This document shows, one piece after another, positions 1-6,954 of a stretch of 15,147 nucleotides of DNA (the stretch's first letter is position 1; each line of letters starts with the position of its first letter). The notes beneath the pieces are model-generated. The model was not told the origin of the DNA. It made no database searches and saw only the letters and a program-made list of their open reading frames with translations. The translations under genes and the position numbers were made by a program. The DNA comes from Actinomycetota bacterium (GTDB lineage Bacteria; Actinomycetota; Actinomycetes; Nanopelagicales; Nanopelagicaceae), in assembly GCA_009704445.1 (NCBI GenBank), contig WLED01000017.1, forward strand, positions 1 to 15,147, given 5' to 3'.

Positions 1-21
1 AAAAGTTGTAGTCAAGTAAGA

Positions 22-1797
22 ATGCGCATTCCCAATCTAGGTTTTAACACCAAAACCCCTTATAAGGTTGATTTCGCATTAGTGCCCGCGGTGATCGTAT
101 TAATTGAGTTCGCAATCTTTATTACTCAATTTTCACAAGGAGTTAACAATAGTCTTGGCAACCTGGTTCTCATGCGCATTATCCATACTCTTGGAATGGT
201 ACTTATCGCTATTTTGGTATGGAAAGGCTTTCAGAAATTCAATAAATCTGAACTCAATTTCCAAACCTTGGCGATTACAGGCGTGTTGTTTAGTCTCGCC
301 GGCGATTTAACACATGGAATACTCGCTTCGATTTTTGGTATTGAATTAGTTAGCTTTTATCGACGTCTCGGAATCATTTTGATTCAAGGTAGTCTCTGGT
401 TTCCGGCTTTTGTAATAATAGGTGGATATCGGAAAGAGATTTTCCAACAGTTTAAAGAGTATGAAAATCGACTCGTTATTGCTACCCGCTTTCGGGGTAG
501 AACGTCCAATGAATTTCGAGAATTACAAGGAGAAATTCAAGAAGGTATTCGAAAAGAATTCTTCGCTACTTGTATTGATCTAAAGAATGAATTGGATAAG
601 AACATGCATGCAGGTGGCAACTTAGCTGATCAATTCAGCTTAATAAAGCCGCAACTATCAGGTCAAAAGCTTCGAACATTTTCACGATTACTAGAAAGTT
701 CAACATCCAGTAATGACGCAAAAACACTATTGTTTAGGTATAGGCACTCCATTATTTTGTTCTTCCAGCAGTTTAGGATCATATACACATCTGCAGTACA
801 AAAAGCACCACTTCGAAAAAACTCTTATTCATTGATGCTTATCGCTCTGGTTACGCCTACATTGATCAATTTCTATTCAATCACAGAGTTTCTAATTTCA
901 TATCCAGTTTTATTACTACTTATTTTTGGCTTTTCGAGCTTAATCATCAAAACTCAAAAGAGTGATTCACCAAATGCAATAAGGAATGGCTCAATTTTAA
1001 TTTTTGTGACTGGCTTTTTGCCGATGATAATCAAGTTCTTATGGCTACTAATTAGTTATGACCCACAAAGTGTATTTTCTATCATTTTGACTGCTCTCGC
1101 GTTACCTTTAGCATTTTTTGTCTCTGTCGAACTTTTACAGGTATTACGACCAAGTGCACTTACATTGATTCGCAATGACGACCTAAGGGCAAATAGAAGT
1201 TTAGAGAATAAAGTGAGAAATGTTATTAGAGAAGAATTCGCTCGTAATTTGTCGCATGAATGGGCAGTATTTGTCCATGGAAAAATCCTTACTCGTCTGG
1301 CTGCAACATCGCTCAAGCTAGAGGTTGCTGTTAAGGCCGGGGATTCTGAAATGTTCAATGAGACTATGCAATCCGTGCTTTCGTTCCTTGATAGCCCTGA
1401 TGCAGATTTTCAAACAGAATTGTGCGACCTTGAAACCGAGATTGATTCCCGTTTATCCCCCTGGCGAGGACTCATTGAGGTTTCTGTTCATATTGATGAA
1501 ACGATTAAAGCAATCCGAAATTTACGAGTTCGTGAAGTTGGTCAAGTAATTGAAGAGCTAATTTCTAATTCAATTCGTCATGGAAAGGCTTCAAAAATCG
1601 ATTTGAGAATTACCTCCTCCGGAGATCGAGAAATCGAGATTGAATCCGTTGATGATGCCACTGTTGCACCCCCTAGAATTAATAAGAATTTTGGTTTAGG
1701 GACGGTGATTTTCAATCTAGCCTCAGATGGCAGGTGGTCGATCACCCGGGAAGGTTCATCGACAAGGTTTAGATTGGTAATGGAAGTAGAACGCTAG
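22..1797 (+). CDS. Polytopic membrane protein with C-terminal histidine-kinase-type ATPase domain
   Basis: A 591-residue membrane sensor-like protein. Hydrophobic segments lie near residues 17-37, 48-67, 82-105 and 113-135, then 267-310, 322-345 and 351-373, so roughly eight membrane spans are split by a cytoplasmic stretch of about 130 residues. After the last span comes a dimerisation-like helix with SHEWAVFVHGKILTRL (H412, H419), resembling the HG-type H-box of actinobacterial ATP-binding proteins. A HATPase_c fold follows: N-box EELISNSIRHG (511-521, N516) and G-box NFGLG (556-560). The usual DxGxG segment is degenerate (ESVDDAT, 541-547). It is probably an orphan sensor kinase or ATP-binding signalling protein; no response regulator is adjacent. 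The ATG at 22 has no clear ribosome site and the frame is open to base 1, so the true start may lie upstream. By eye it is more AT-rich than later genes. Signal sensed is unknown. Confidence 0.75.
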   Translation: MRIPNLGFNTKTPYKVDFALVPAVIVLIEFAIFITQFSQGVNNSLGNLVLMRIIHTLGMVLIAILVWKGFQKFNKSELNFQTLAITGVLFSLAGDLTHGILASIFGIELVSFYRRLGIILIQGSLWFPAFVIIGGYRKEIFQQFKEYENRLVIATRFRGRTSNEFRELQGEIQEGIRKEFFATCIDLKNELDKNMHAGGNLADQFSLIKPQLSGQKLRTFSRLLESSTSSNDAKTLLFRYRHSIILFFQQFRIIYTSAVQKAPLRKNSYSLMLIALVTPTLINFYSITEFLISYPVLLLLIFGFSSLIIKTQKSDSPNAIRNGSILIFVTGFLPMIIKFLWLLISYDPQSVFSIILTALALPLAFFVSVELLQVLRPSALTLIRNDDLRANRSLENKVRNVIREEFARNLSHEWAVFVHGKILTRLAATSLKLEVAVKAGDSEMFNETMQSVLSFLDSPDADFQTELCDLETEIDSRLSPWRGLIEVSVHIDETIKAIRNLRVREVGQVIEELISNSIRHGKASKIDLRITSSGDREIEIESVDDATVAPPRINKNFGLGTVIFNLASDGRWSITREGSSTRFRLVMEVER

Positions 1798-1904
1798 AAT
1801 CATTAACAATCTGTCGATCTGGGATTTGTCTGAAGTTTGCCTCAATCAGTCTTAAAACTAGATTTTCCCGCTTTCGCTTTTTTCTTTTTACTCAGTCTCA
1901 CGGG

Positions 1905-1910
1905 TAGCCT
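1905..1910 (+). promoter_or_regulatory. -10-like hexamer of a putative leaderless promoter for the S51 hydrolase
   Basis: TAGCCT (TANNNT type) ends six bases before the ATG at 1917, so transcription would begin at or beside the start codon. No Shine-Dalgarno sequence precedes that ATG. No convincing -35 is visible. The rest of 1798-1904 shows no gene; it is pyrimidine-rich near 1871-1890. Confidence 0.4.
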
Positions 1911-1916
1911 TTGCAC

Positions 1917-2663
1917 ATGAAAGGTGCACTCGCTCTTGCTGGTTCTGGTGAGTATCTACCTGTTATGCAAAGCCTGGAGCAATCACTTTTAAACAATGCA
2001 ATTCAACGTGGCAAGAACAATTCATATATTCAGATACCAACAGCTGCTGGGCAAGAAAGCGAAGACCGGCTTAGTTTCTGGAAAACACTTGGCGCTCAGC
2101 AAGCCGATCGTTTAAACACCGAGCAAATTTTTCTACCTATCTATACCCACGAAGATGCAATGAATGAAAGCTTTGCCCAGCAGATGATTGGTGCTGGACT
2201 TATCTATCTATCCGGCGGAGATCCCGGATATTTGGCGCGTACATTAATTGATACTCCTGTTTGGTCTGCAATCGAAACTGCCTGGAGATCTGGAAGCTCT
2301 CTTGCTGGTTGCAGTGCTGGTGCAATGGCTATGGGTAAACATGTTCCTAATTTTTTTAGACCAAAAGAGGATGGCACCGATGGCTTTGGAATAATTGGAG
2401 AGATCCGAACCATTCCCCACTACAACAAGTTCTTTGGTTGGATTCCAGATTCTGCAGCTCGCAAATTGCTAACTGCCCCCGCAGGAACTTCCGTTATCGG
2501 AATCGATGAATCAACTGCCTTAGTAACAGGGTTAAGCGCAGACCAAGATGTCAGTTTTGAAAATAAGAGTTGGCGCGTGCACGGTGAAGGTCATGTTCAT
2601 CTTTTGCGTGGAGAAGGCGATCACGCACATAAGTTTGCCCACGGAGAAATCGTCACGCTTTAA
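1917..2663 (+). CDS. Peptidase S51 / cyanophycinase-like serine hydrolase
   Basis: A 248-residue cytoplasmic protein with the class-I-glutamine-amidotransferase-like fold of family S51 (dipeptidase E, cyanophycinase). Seen directly: the strand and turn YLSGGDPGYL (97-106), the nucleophile elbow AGCSAGAMAMG (130-140) with Ser133 as the presumed nucleophile, PHYN (167-170) giving the presumed catalytic His168, and GIDESTAL (195-202), which resembles the conserved cyanophycinase segment. The family cleaves aspartyl peptide bonds or cyanophycin dipeptide units. No cyanophycin synthetase is nearby, so a peptidase or amidotransferase-like role is equally possible. I chose ATG 1917 over the in-frame TTG at 1911, because 1917 sits six bases after a -10-like hexamer. 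It converges with the DUF393 gene, with only 6 bp between stops. Confidence 0.8.
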   Translation: MKGALALAGSGEYLPVMQSLEQSLLNNAIQRGKNNSYIQIPTAAGQESEDRLSFWKTLGAQQADRLNTEQIFLPIYTHEDAMNESFAQQMIGAGLIYLSGGDPGYLARTLIDTPVWSAIETAWRSGSSLAGCSAGAMAMGKHVPNFFRPKEDGTDGFGIIGEIRTIPHYNKFFGWIPDSAARKLLTAPAGTSVIGIDESTALVTGLSADQDVSFENKSWRVHGEGHVHLLRGEGDHAHKFAHGEIVTL

Positions 2664-2669
2664 TCTGAA

Positions 2670-3053
2670 TTAACCTTGTAACTTCTTGATGTGTCGTAAA
2701 TTCGCCAGCTTAAGCACTCGGTGCAAGGAAGAGACAATAAGTGAACTTCGATGCGCCGCAATCCACTTATATCCAAAACGCCCAAAGGGGCCAGATGCTG
2801 TGATTATCACTGAGAGCAGAGAGTTGCCCCGCTTCTTCAACAAAAAGGCGATAGCGGGAGCACCGGCCAATACAGAACCATTTGTAATCACCTGTACTGA
2901 CTTTGAACACTCTTGATAAGTCAGACCGTATTTTGTTAAATCTGCTTTCTGGAAAGGCTTTGAGTCCACATCTAATCTATGCTCAATCCATTTAATGCTG
3001 GACTCACAGAAGGCACATTCACCATCGTAGATAACAATAATTTGATTTTCCAT
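2670..3053 (-). CDS. DCC-family (DUF393) thiol-disulfide oxidoreductase-like protein
   Basis: A 127-residue protein whose N-terminus IIVIYDGECAFCESS places the family motif DGxCxFC at residues 10-16, with Cys13 and Cys16. This is a thioredoxin-like CxxC site. APAIAFLLKK and GPFGRFGYKWIAAHRS are also typical of the family. The biochemical role of DCC proteins is poorly known; a redox function is assumed from the cysteine pair. I chose the ATG at 3053 rather than an upstream in-frame ATG at 3134, because the motif then sits at the usual distance from the N-terminus and the longer form would run into the divergent photolyase gene. The two starts are 48 bp apart, suggesting shared control. A TAACCT hexamer lies four bases before the ATG. 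Confidence 0.8.
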   Translation of the reverse strand: MENQIIVIYDGECAFCESSIKWIEHRLDVDSKPFQKADLTKYGLTYQECSKSVQVITNGSVLAGAPAIAFLLKKRGNSLLSVIITASGPFGRFGYKWIAAHRSSLIVSSLHRVLKLANLRHIKKLQG

Positions 3054-3089
3054 CGCAAGGTTAAGAGTACATGGCAGATGAAAGCGCAG

Positions 3090-3095
3090 TAAAGT
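3090..3095 (+). promoter_or_regulatory. -10-like hexamer of a putative leaderless promoter for the photolyase
   Basis: TAAAGT ends six bases before the ATG at 3102, the same spacing as at 1905-1917. No ribosome-binding site precedes the ATG, which fits leaderless translation. The -35 position (about 3066-3072) is not consensus. Confidence 0.45.
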
Positions 3096-3101
3096 AAAGA
3101 A

Positions 3102-4574
3102 ATGCAGCGGCTCATCTACGTAGCTTTTGATCATCTCAATGAAAACTACGGAGCCCTAAAAAATAGCGATCCTTCCAAAGATGTCATTGTTTTCGTCGAA
3201 AGCAAGCGAATGACAACTGGCAGAAAATGGCACAGGCAGCGTCTCCATTTCTTAATCTCATCTGCTCGCCATTTTGCACAGCACTTACAATCGCTGGGGT
3301 ACACAGTCCGATATGAAAAAGCTGCTACAACGGTAGAAGGTTTGCAAAAGGTAAAAAAAGAATTCCCAGATTTACCGGTTATTTCAGCAGAGCCTTCATC
3401 CTTTCGTCAGTTTGAGGCACTTAAAGAATTTGGTGTGGAGTTTGTACCTAATGACTTTTTCTTAACACCGCGTTTACTTTTTGCCCAATGGGCAAATGGA
3501 CAGAAAAGTTATTTGATGGAAAATTTCTATCGCCTTCAAAGAACGCGCCTTAATGTACTGATGGAAAAAGGCAAACCCATTGGTGGTGCGTGGAATTTTG
3601 ATAAAGAAAACAGATTGCCTCCCCCAAAAAACTACTCCTGGCCTGCCTACCTCGAACACAAAAGAGATCAGATCGATAAGGAAGTTGCAGCTGAGATTGG
3701 TTACTCACCAGATACAACGTGGGCAACAACTCGCAAAGGCGCACTTGCTCAACTAAAAAACTTTATTGACAATCACTTTGCCCAGTTTGGACCCTATGAA
3801 GATGCAATGGCGCTAGATAACTGGGCGCTACATCATTCACTGTTATCACCATACTTAAACAATGGATTACTACACGCCCAAGAAGTTATTGATGCAGCTG
3901 AGGCTGCCTTTAAAACCGGTGACATACCCATTGCATCTGCTGAAGGATTTGTTCGACAAATTATCGGCTGGCGTGAATATGTCAATGGAATGTATTGGTA
4001 TCTAGGTCCTGACTACCGAGAGAACAATCAACTAGGTGCTAACCGCCCATTGCTACCGCTCTTTAGCGATTCAACTAAAACACAGATGAACTGCGTTAAA
4101 ACAATTGTCTCTGACATAGAAACCCGAGCTTGGGTTCATCACATTCCCCGGCTGATGGTCTTGAGTAATTTGGCTTTGATAACAGGTACTAATCCGCAAG
4201 AGTTTTTAGATTGGATGCGAGAAGTATTTATAGATGCCAGTGAGTGGGTAATGGTTCCCAATGTGATCGGCATGGGTTTGCACGCAGATGGTGGGGCCAT
4301 GATGAGCAAGCCTTATGCAGCAGGCGGTGCCTATATCTCTCGAATGGGAAGTTATTGCAAGGGCTGTGTTTATGATCCAAAACTACGCGTTGGTGAAACT
4401 GCATGCCCATTCACGACTTTGTATTGGGATTTCCTTGATCGCCACAAAGAAACATTTGTGAAAAACCATCGCATGAGCCAGCAGGTCAATGGATTAAAGA
4501 GATTGTCAGATTTGGATGCCTTGGGTGTTAGAGCTCAGCAGGTTTTAGAAGGACTTGATAAAGGGCTTATTTAG
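3102..4574 (+). CDS. Fe-S bacterial cryptochrome/(6-4) photolyase, PhrB type
   Basis: A 490-residue flavoprotein of the FeS-BCP clade, which repairs UV-made (6-4) pyrimidine photoproducts with blue light. An N-terminal alpha/beta domain (about 1-130) is followed by the helical FAD domain (about 200-490). The four cluster cysteines are present: Cys331, Cys419, Cys422 and Cys435. Their spacing (88, 3, 13) equals that of Agrobacterium PhrB C350/C438/C441/C454. WVHHIPR places His346-His347 fifteen and sixteen residues after the first cysteine, matching the PhrB His365-His366 pair at the lesion site. These matches rest on my memory of PhrB numbering. The protein should bind FAD and a [4Fe-4S] cluster; a lumazine antenna is expected from the family. 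Its own neighbours are a divergent DUF393 gene and a convergent wall hydrolase. Repair is likelier than pure signalling because the lesion-site histidines are intact. Confidence 0.93.
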   Translation: MQRLIYVAFDHLNENYGALKNSDPSKDVIVFVESKRMTTGRKWHRQRLHFLISSARHFAQHLQSLGYTVRYEKAATTVEGLQKVKKEFPDLPVISAEPSSFRQFEALKEFGVEFVPNDFFLTPRLLFAQWANGQKSYLMENFYRLQRTRLNVLMEKGKPIGGAWNFDKENRLPPPKNYSWPAYLEHKRDQIDKEVAAEIGYSPDTTWATTRKGALAQLKNFIDNHFAQFGPYEDAMALDNWALHHSLLSPYLNNGLLHAQEVIDAAEAAFKTGDIPIASAEGFVRQIIGWREYVNGMYWYLGPDYRENNQLGANRPLLPLFSDSTKTQMNCVKTIVSDIETRAWVHHIPRLMVLSNLALITGTNPQEFLDWMREVFIDASEWVMVPNVIGMGLHADGGAMMSKPYAAGGAYISRMGSYCKGCVYDPKLRVGETACPFTTLYWDFLDRHKETFVKNHRMSQQVNGLKRLSDLDALGVRAQQVLEGLDKGLI

Positions 4575-4579
4575 AAACC

Positions 4580-4605
4580 CCAATTAAGTACGGTGACTAA
4601 ATTGG
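4580..4605. terminator. Hairpin between convergent genes, possible bidirectional terminator
   Basis: CCAATTAAGT (4580-4589) pairs with ACTAAATTGG (4596-4605) over ten positions with one A-A mismatch, leaving a 6-nt loop. It lies between the stops of the photolyase and the NlpC/P60 gene. There is no long T-run on either side, so intrinsic termination is uncertain. Confidence 0.35.
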
Positions 4606-4609
4606 CGAG

Positions 4610-5701
4610 TTAAATGCGCTTGGCACCAACAAATGGTTTGCGACCAAAGCTTCGAGGAAACTCCACTACCTCAACGCGCTTGCCTGGACGTGGTGCGTGA
4701 ACCATTTTTCCGCCGCCCATATAGATGGCAACATGGCTAATTGGCTTACCAAAAAAGACTAGATCTCCTGGTTTTACAGAGCTAAATGAAATATTTTTTC
4801 CGTACCGGACTTGAGCTCTAGATGAGTGTGGAAGTGACACACCTGCAGTTTGGAAAGCTCGCATTGTTAAACCTGAGCAGTCCCAACGGGTTGGTCCGGC
4901 AGCTGCCCACACATAGACATCACCAATTTGTGCCAATGCATATTTCAACGCCTTCGAGCCGCGGGAATTATCGCCAACAAAGCTTGATGCATATTTCTTT
5001 GATGCATCAAAAATTCTGCCTTCGCGTTCGCTCTCTTCTTTTGCAAGACGCTCGCGATCTTCTTTCTTTAATGTGTTGAGCAGTTTTTCAGCTGTTGCTA
5101 AAGATGATTTTGCCTTTGCAATTTCTTTATTCAAAATCGCTCTTTCGCGAATCAACAACGCCGTTTTGTCAGAGACAACAGACTGTGAAGCATCTACGCG
5201 TTGCTTGCTGGTTGAAAACTGACGCAATTGACGCGCGTAATTGGTCGATACATATCCTAAAGTGGATGCATCAGATAAATACTGTGAAGGATCGGCAGAA
5301 AAAACCAAACCTAAAGATTGTCCTAGGCCGCCAGACATATAGTTTTGGCGAGCAATCTTTTCAATTACTGTACTTGCTGCATCTAAATCTTTGCGCAAGA
5401 CAACTTCTCGGCCCTGAAGAACCTGCATCTCTTTTTCTAGAGCTCTAATTCGAATATTTGCCTCATTGGCTGATTCATACTTCTCGGCGGCCAAAGTTCT
5501 TAGGCGATCTACTTCTCGCTGAACGCTTGCAACCGATGGAGCAGCCGATGAAACCGAAGGAACCAACGTTATGGCGAGCGCGATTGCAATCACCTGGATA
5601 GCCCAGCGCCATAGGCCACGACGCAACTGACTGCCGCCTAGATTGCCAGCTGGCAGATGGCCACTGCGAACTTGGACGGTAGTAGTTGTTTTGATGAGCA
5701 C
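4610..5701 (-). CDS. Secreted NlpC/P60 peptidoglycan endopeptidase, RipA-like
   Basis: A 363-residue exported hydrolase that would cut peptide stems of peptidoglycan. The order is: a basic N-terminus and hydrophobic signal segment (about 31-50) ending VSSAAPS; a long charged coiled coil (about 56-235) with a glycine-rich break at SGGLGQSLG; and a C-terminal NlpC/P60 domain (about 245-363). The catalytic residues are visible: Cys275 in RWDCSGL, His323 in SHVAIYMGGG and His335 in MVHAP. This architecture matches mycobacterial RipA/RipC and other actinobacterial wall hydrolases used in daughter-cell separation; the coiled coil may regulate or dock the enzyme. I chose GTG at 5701 over an in-frame TTG at 5743, because TACAAT ends exactly six bases upstream and would lie inside the coding region of the longer form. 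The longer form adds 14 residues ahead of the signal sequence. Confidence 0.88.
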   Translation of the reverse strand: MLIKTTTTVQVRSGHLPAGNLGGSQLRRGLWRWAIQVIAIALAITLVPSVSSAAPSVASVQREVDRLRTLAAEKYESANEANIRIRALEKEMQVLQGREVVLRKDLDAASTVIEKIARQNYMSGGLGQSLGLVFSADPSQYLSDASTLGYVSTNYARQLRQFSTSKQRVDASQSVVSDKTALLIRERAILNKEIAKAKSSLATAEKLLNTLKKEDRERLAKEESEREGRIFDASKKYASSFVGDNSRGSKALKYALAQIGDVYVWAAAGPTRWDCSGLTMRAFQTAGVSLPHSSRAQVRYGKNISFSSVKPGDLVFFGKPISHVAIYMGGGKMVHAPRPGKRVEVVEFPRSFGRKPFVGAKRI

Positions 5702-5707
5702 CAAAAC

Positions 5708-5713
5708 ATTGTA
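5708..5713 (-). promoter_or_regulatory. -10 hexamer of a putative leaderless promoter for the NlpC/P60 gene
   Basis: On the minus strand TACAAT (5 of 6 to TATAAT) is followed by six bases and the GTG at 5701. No Shine-Dalgarno sequence is present. The region at the -35 distance is not consensus. About 45 bp upstream lies the small perfect palindrome TACGCGTA (5756-5763), of unknown meaning. Confidence 0.5.
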
Positions 5714-5821
5714 ACCAAGACAGTTGTGAGCCTTCCTATTCAAGTGAGACAGGTTTACGCGTAGCCATCAAGAAACTTCTCACAAAATCGCTGAGTGCTG
5801 GCTGGGTCATGCTCAAATGAA

Positions 5822-5845
5822 TTACGCAACATTCATGTTGCGTAA
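5822..5845. promoter_or_regulatory. Perfect 11-2-11 palindrome, candidate operator of the iron-uptake operon
   Basis: Left arm TTACGCAACAT (5822-5832), centre TC, right arm ATGTTGCGTAA (5835-5845), with no mismatch. It covers the predicted -35 of the iron transporter promoter, so a bound dimer should block transcription. It does not fit the DtxR/IdeR consensus (TTAGGTTAGG-type) that I know. The binding protein is not encoded in this window; a Fur- or DtxR-family metal sensor is an inference from the operon's function. Confidence 0.7.
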
Positions 5846-5867
5846 ATACCCCCGTGCCCAGTAGAGT
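5838..5867 (+). promoter_or_regulatory. Predicted promoter of the ferric-iron ABC operon
   Basis: TTGCGT (5838-5843) and TAGAGT (5862-5867) are separated by 18 bp, a sigma70-like arrangement (4/6 each). Start of transcription would fall near 5873-5875, leaving a leader of about 53 nt before the GTG at 5928. The -35 lies inside the right arm of the palindrome. Confidence 0.5.
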
Positions 5868-5927
5868 CTGGAACATAAATCGGCGGCTGCCAAGGCCATC
5901 GAATGATCTCTACAGAAAGCAGTCCTT

Positions 5928-6950
5928 GTGCCCTTTTTGAAGAAGTCCGTGGTCGCAGTCGCAGCCTTAATGATGCTTAGCCTTGTTTCTGCTTGTTCCT
6001 CTTCTACTGGCGAACAGGCAACTGATGTTTCGGAGTTAACCATCTACTCCGGTAGGTCAGAGGAGTTCATCGCGCCTTTCTTTGCTGATTGGCAAGCATC
6101 AACTGGCATCAAGCTCAACGTTCGCTACGGCGATTCTGCCGAACTTTCTGCGCAGATTCTTGAAGAGGGGAATAACTCCCCTGCAGATCTATTTTTATCC
6201 CAAGATGCCGGATCACTTGGCGCAATTTCACAGGCCGGATTGTTTACGACGCTGCCAAATGAAATTGCAGTAAACATCCCTGCAAAATTTGTCGCTGCAG
6301 ATCGCCAATGGGTAGGTGTTACAGGTCGCGCTCGCGTATTTGCATATGCCCCAGATCGTGTAAAAACTTTGCCAACTTCGGTCACAGATTTGGTTAAGCC
6401 AATCTATAAAAATCAGATTGGTATTGCCCCAACAAATGCATCTTTTCAGGCCTTCCTTACCGCTCTGATAGAAAACAAAGGAAGTAGTTTTGCTCAGACT
6501 TGGCTAGAAGGATTACAAGCAAATGGCGTAAAGATTTATCTTAAGAATTCGGCAATCGTGGAAGCAATCGATAAGGGCGAAATCTCTTTGGGTCTTGTCA
6601 ATCACTACTACACGTGGGAAGTATCAGAAGCACTTGGTCGTTTGATTAACGTAAAGAACGGATTCTTTGCACCTGGTGATCTTGGTAATCTGATTAACGT
6701 ATCTGGTGCCGGTGTACTAAAGACAAGTTCAAAGCAAAAGGCGGCTCAGGACTTGATCAACTACTTGACCTCTAGTGCGGCTCAGCAAAAATTTGTTACC
6801 GATACTCATGAATACTCACTTATCGAAGGTGCAACTCCACCTGATGAAGTGCCAGCATTAGATGCAATTGGCGCTCCCTCAATTGATTTAAAAACTTTAA
6901 GCAACATCAAGGCCACGCAAGATCTACTCATACAAGTGGGTCTGTTGTAG
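5928..6950 (+). CDS. Ferric-iron-binding lipoprotein of an ABC importer (FutA/FbpA-like)
   Basis: A 340-residue solute-binding lipoprotein. MPFLKKS plus a hydrophobic stretch ends in the lipobox V-S-A-C, giving the lipidated Cys23. The mature protein begins the bilobal fold with ELTIYSGRSEEFIAPFF (36-52), characteristic of the FbpA/FutA/IdiA family. NHYYTWE (225-231) holds the tandem Tyr227-Tyr228 that bind Fe3+ in this family; Tyr40 in IYSGR is a further candidate ligand. It would capture ferric iron outside the membrane and deliver it to the permease encoded 4 bp downstream. The GTG start is forced: there is an in-frame TGA at 5904-5906 and no ATG between it and the signal sequence. Other members of the wider family bind polyamines or phosphonates, but the Tyr pair argues for iron. 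Confidence 0.9.
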   Translation: MPFLKKSVVAVAALMMLSLVSACSSSTGEQATDVSELTIYSGRSEEFIAPFFADWQASTGIKLNVRYGDSAELSAQILEEGNNSPADLFLSQDAGSLGAISQAGLFTTLPNEIAVNIPAKFVAADRQWVGVTGRARVFAYAPDRVKTLPTSVTDLVKPIYKNQIGIAPTNASFQAFLTALIENKGSSFAQTWLEGLQANGVKIYLKNSAIVEAIDKGEISLGLVNHYYTWEVSEALGRLINVKNGFFAPGDLGNLINVSGAGVLKTSSKQKAAQDLINYLTSSAAQQKFVTDTHEYSLIEGATPPDEVPALDAIGAPSIDLKTLSNIKATQDLLIQVGLL

Positions 6951-6954
6951 AAAA

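Noticed and set aside
1911..1916. TTG start for the S51 hydrolase
   Set aside because: The ATG two codons later fits the -10 spacing seen at other genes and needs no rare start codon.
5095..5448. Plus-strand open frame of 117 residues antisense to the NlpC/P60 coiled coil
   Set aside because: It is a shadow of the minus-strand charged helix region; no ribosome site or protein motif supports it.
5756..5763. TACGCGTA palindrome upstream of the NlpC/P60 gene
   Set aside because: Eight bases only, and the flanks do not extend the symmetry; noted but not called as an operator.
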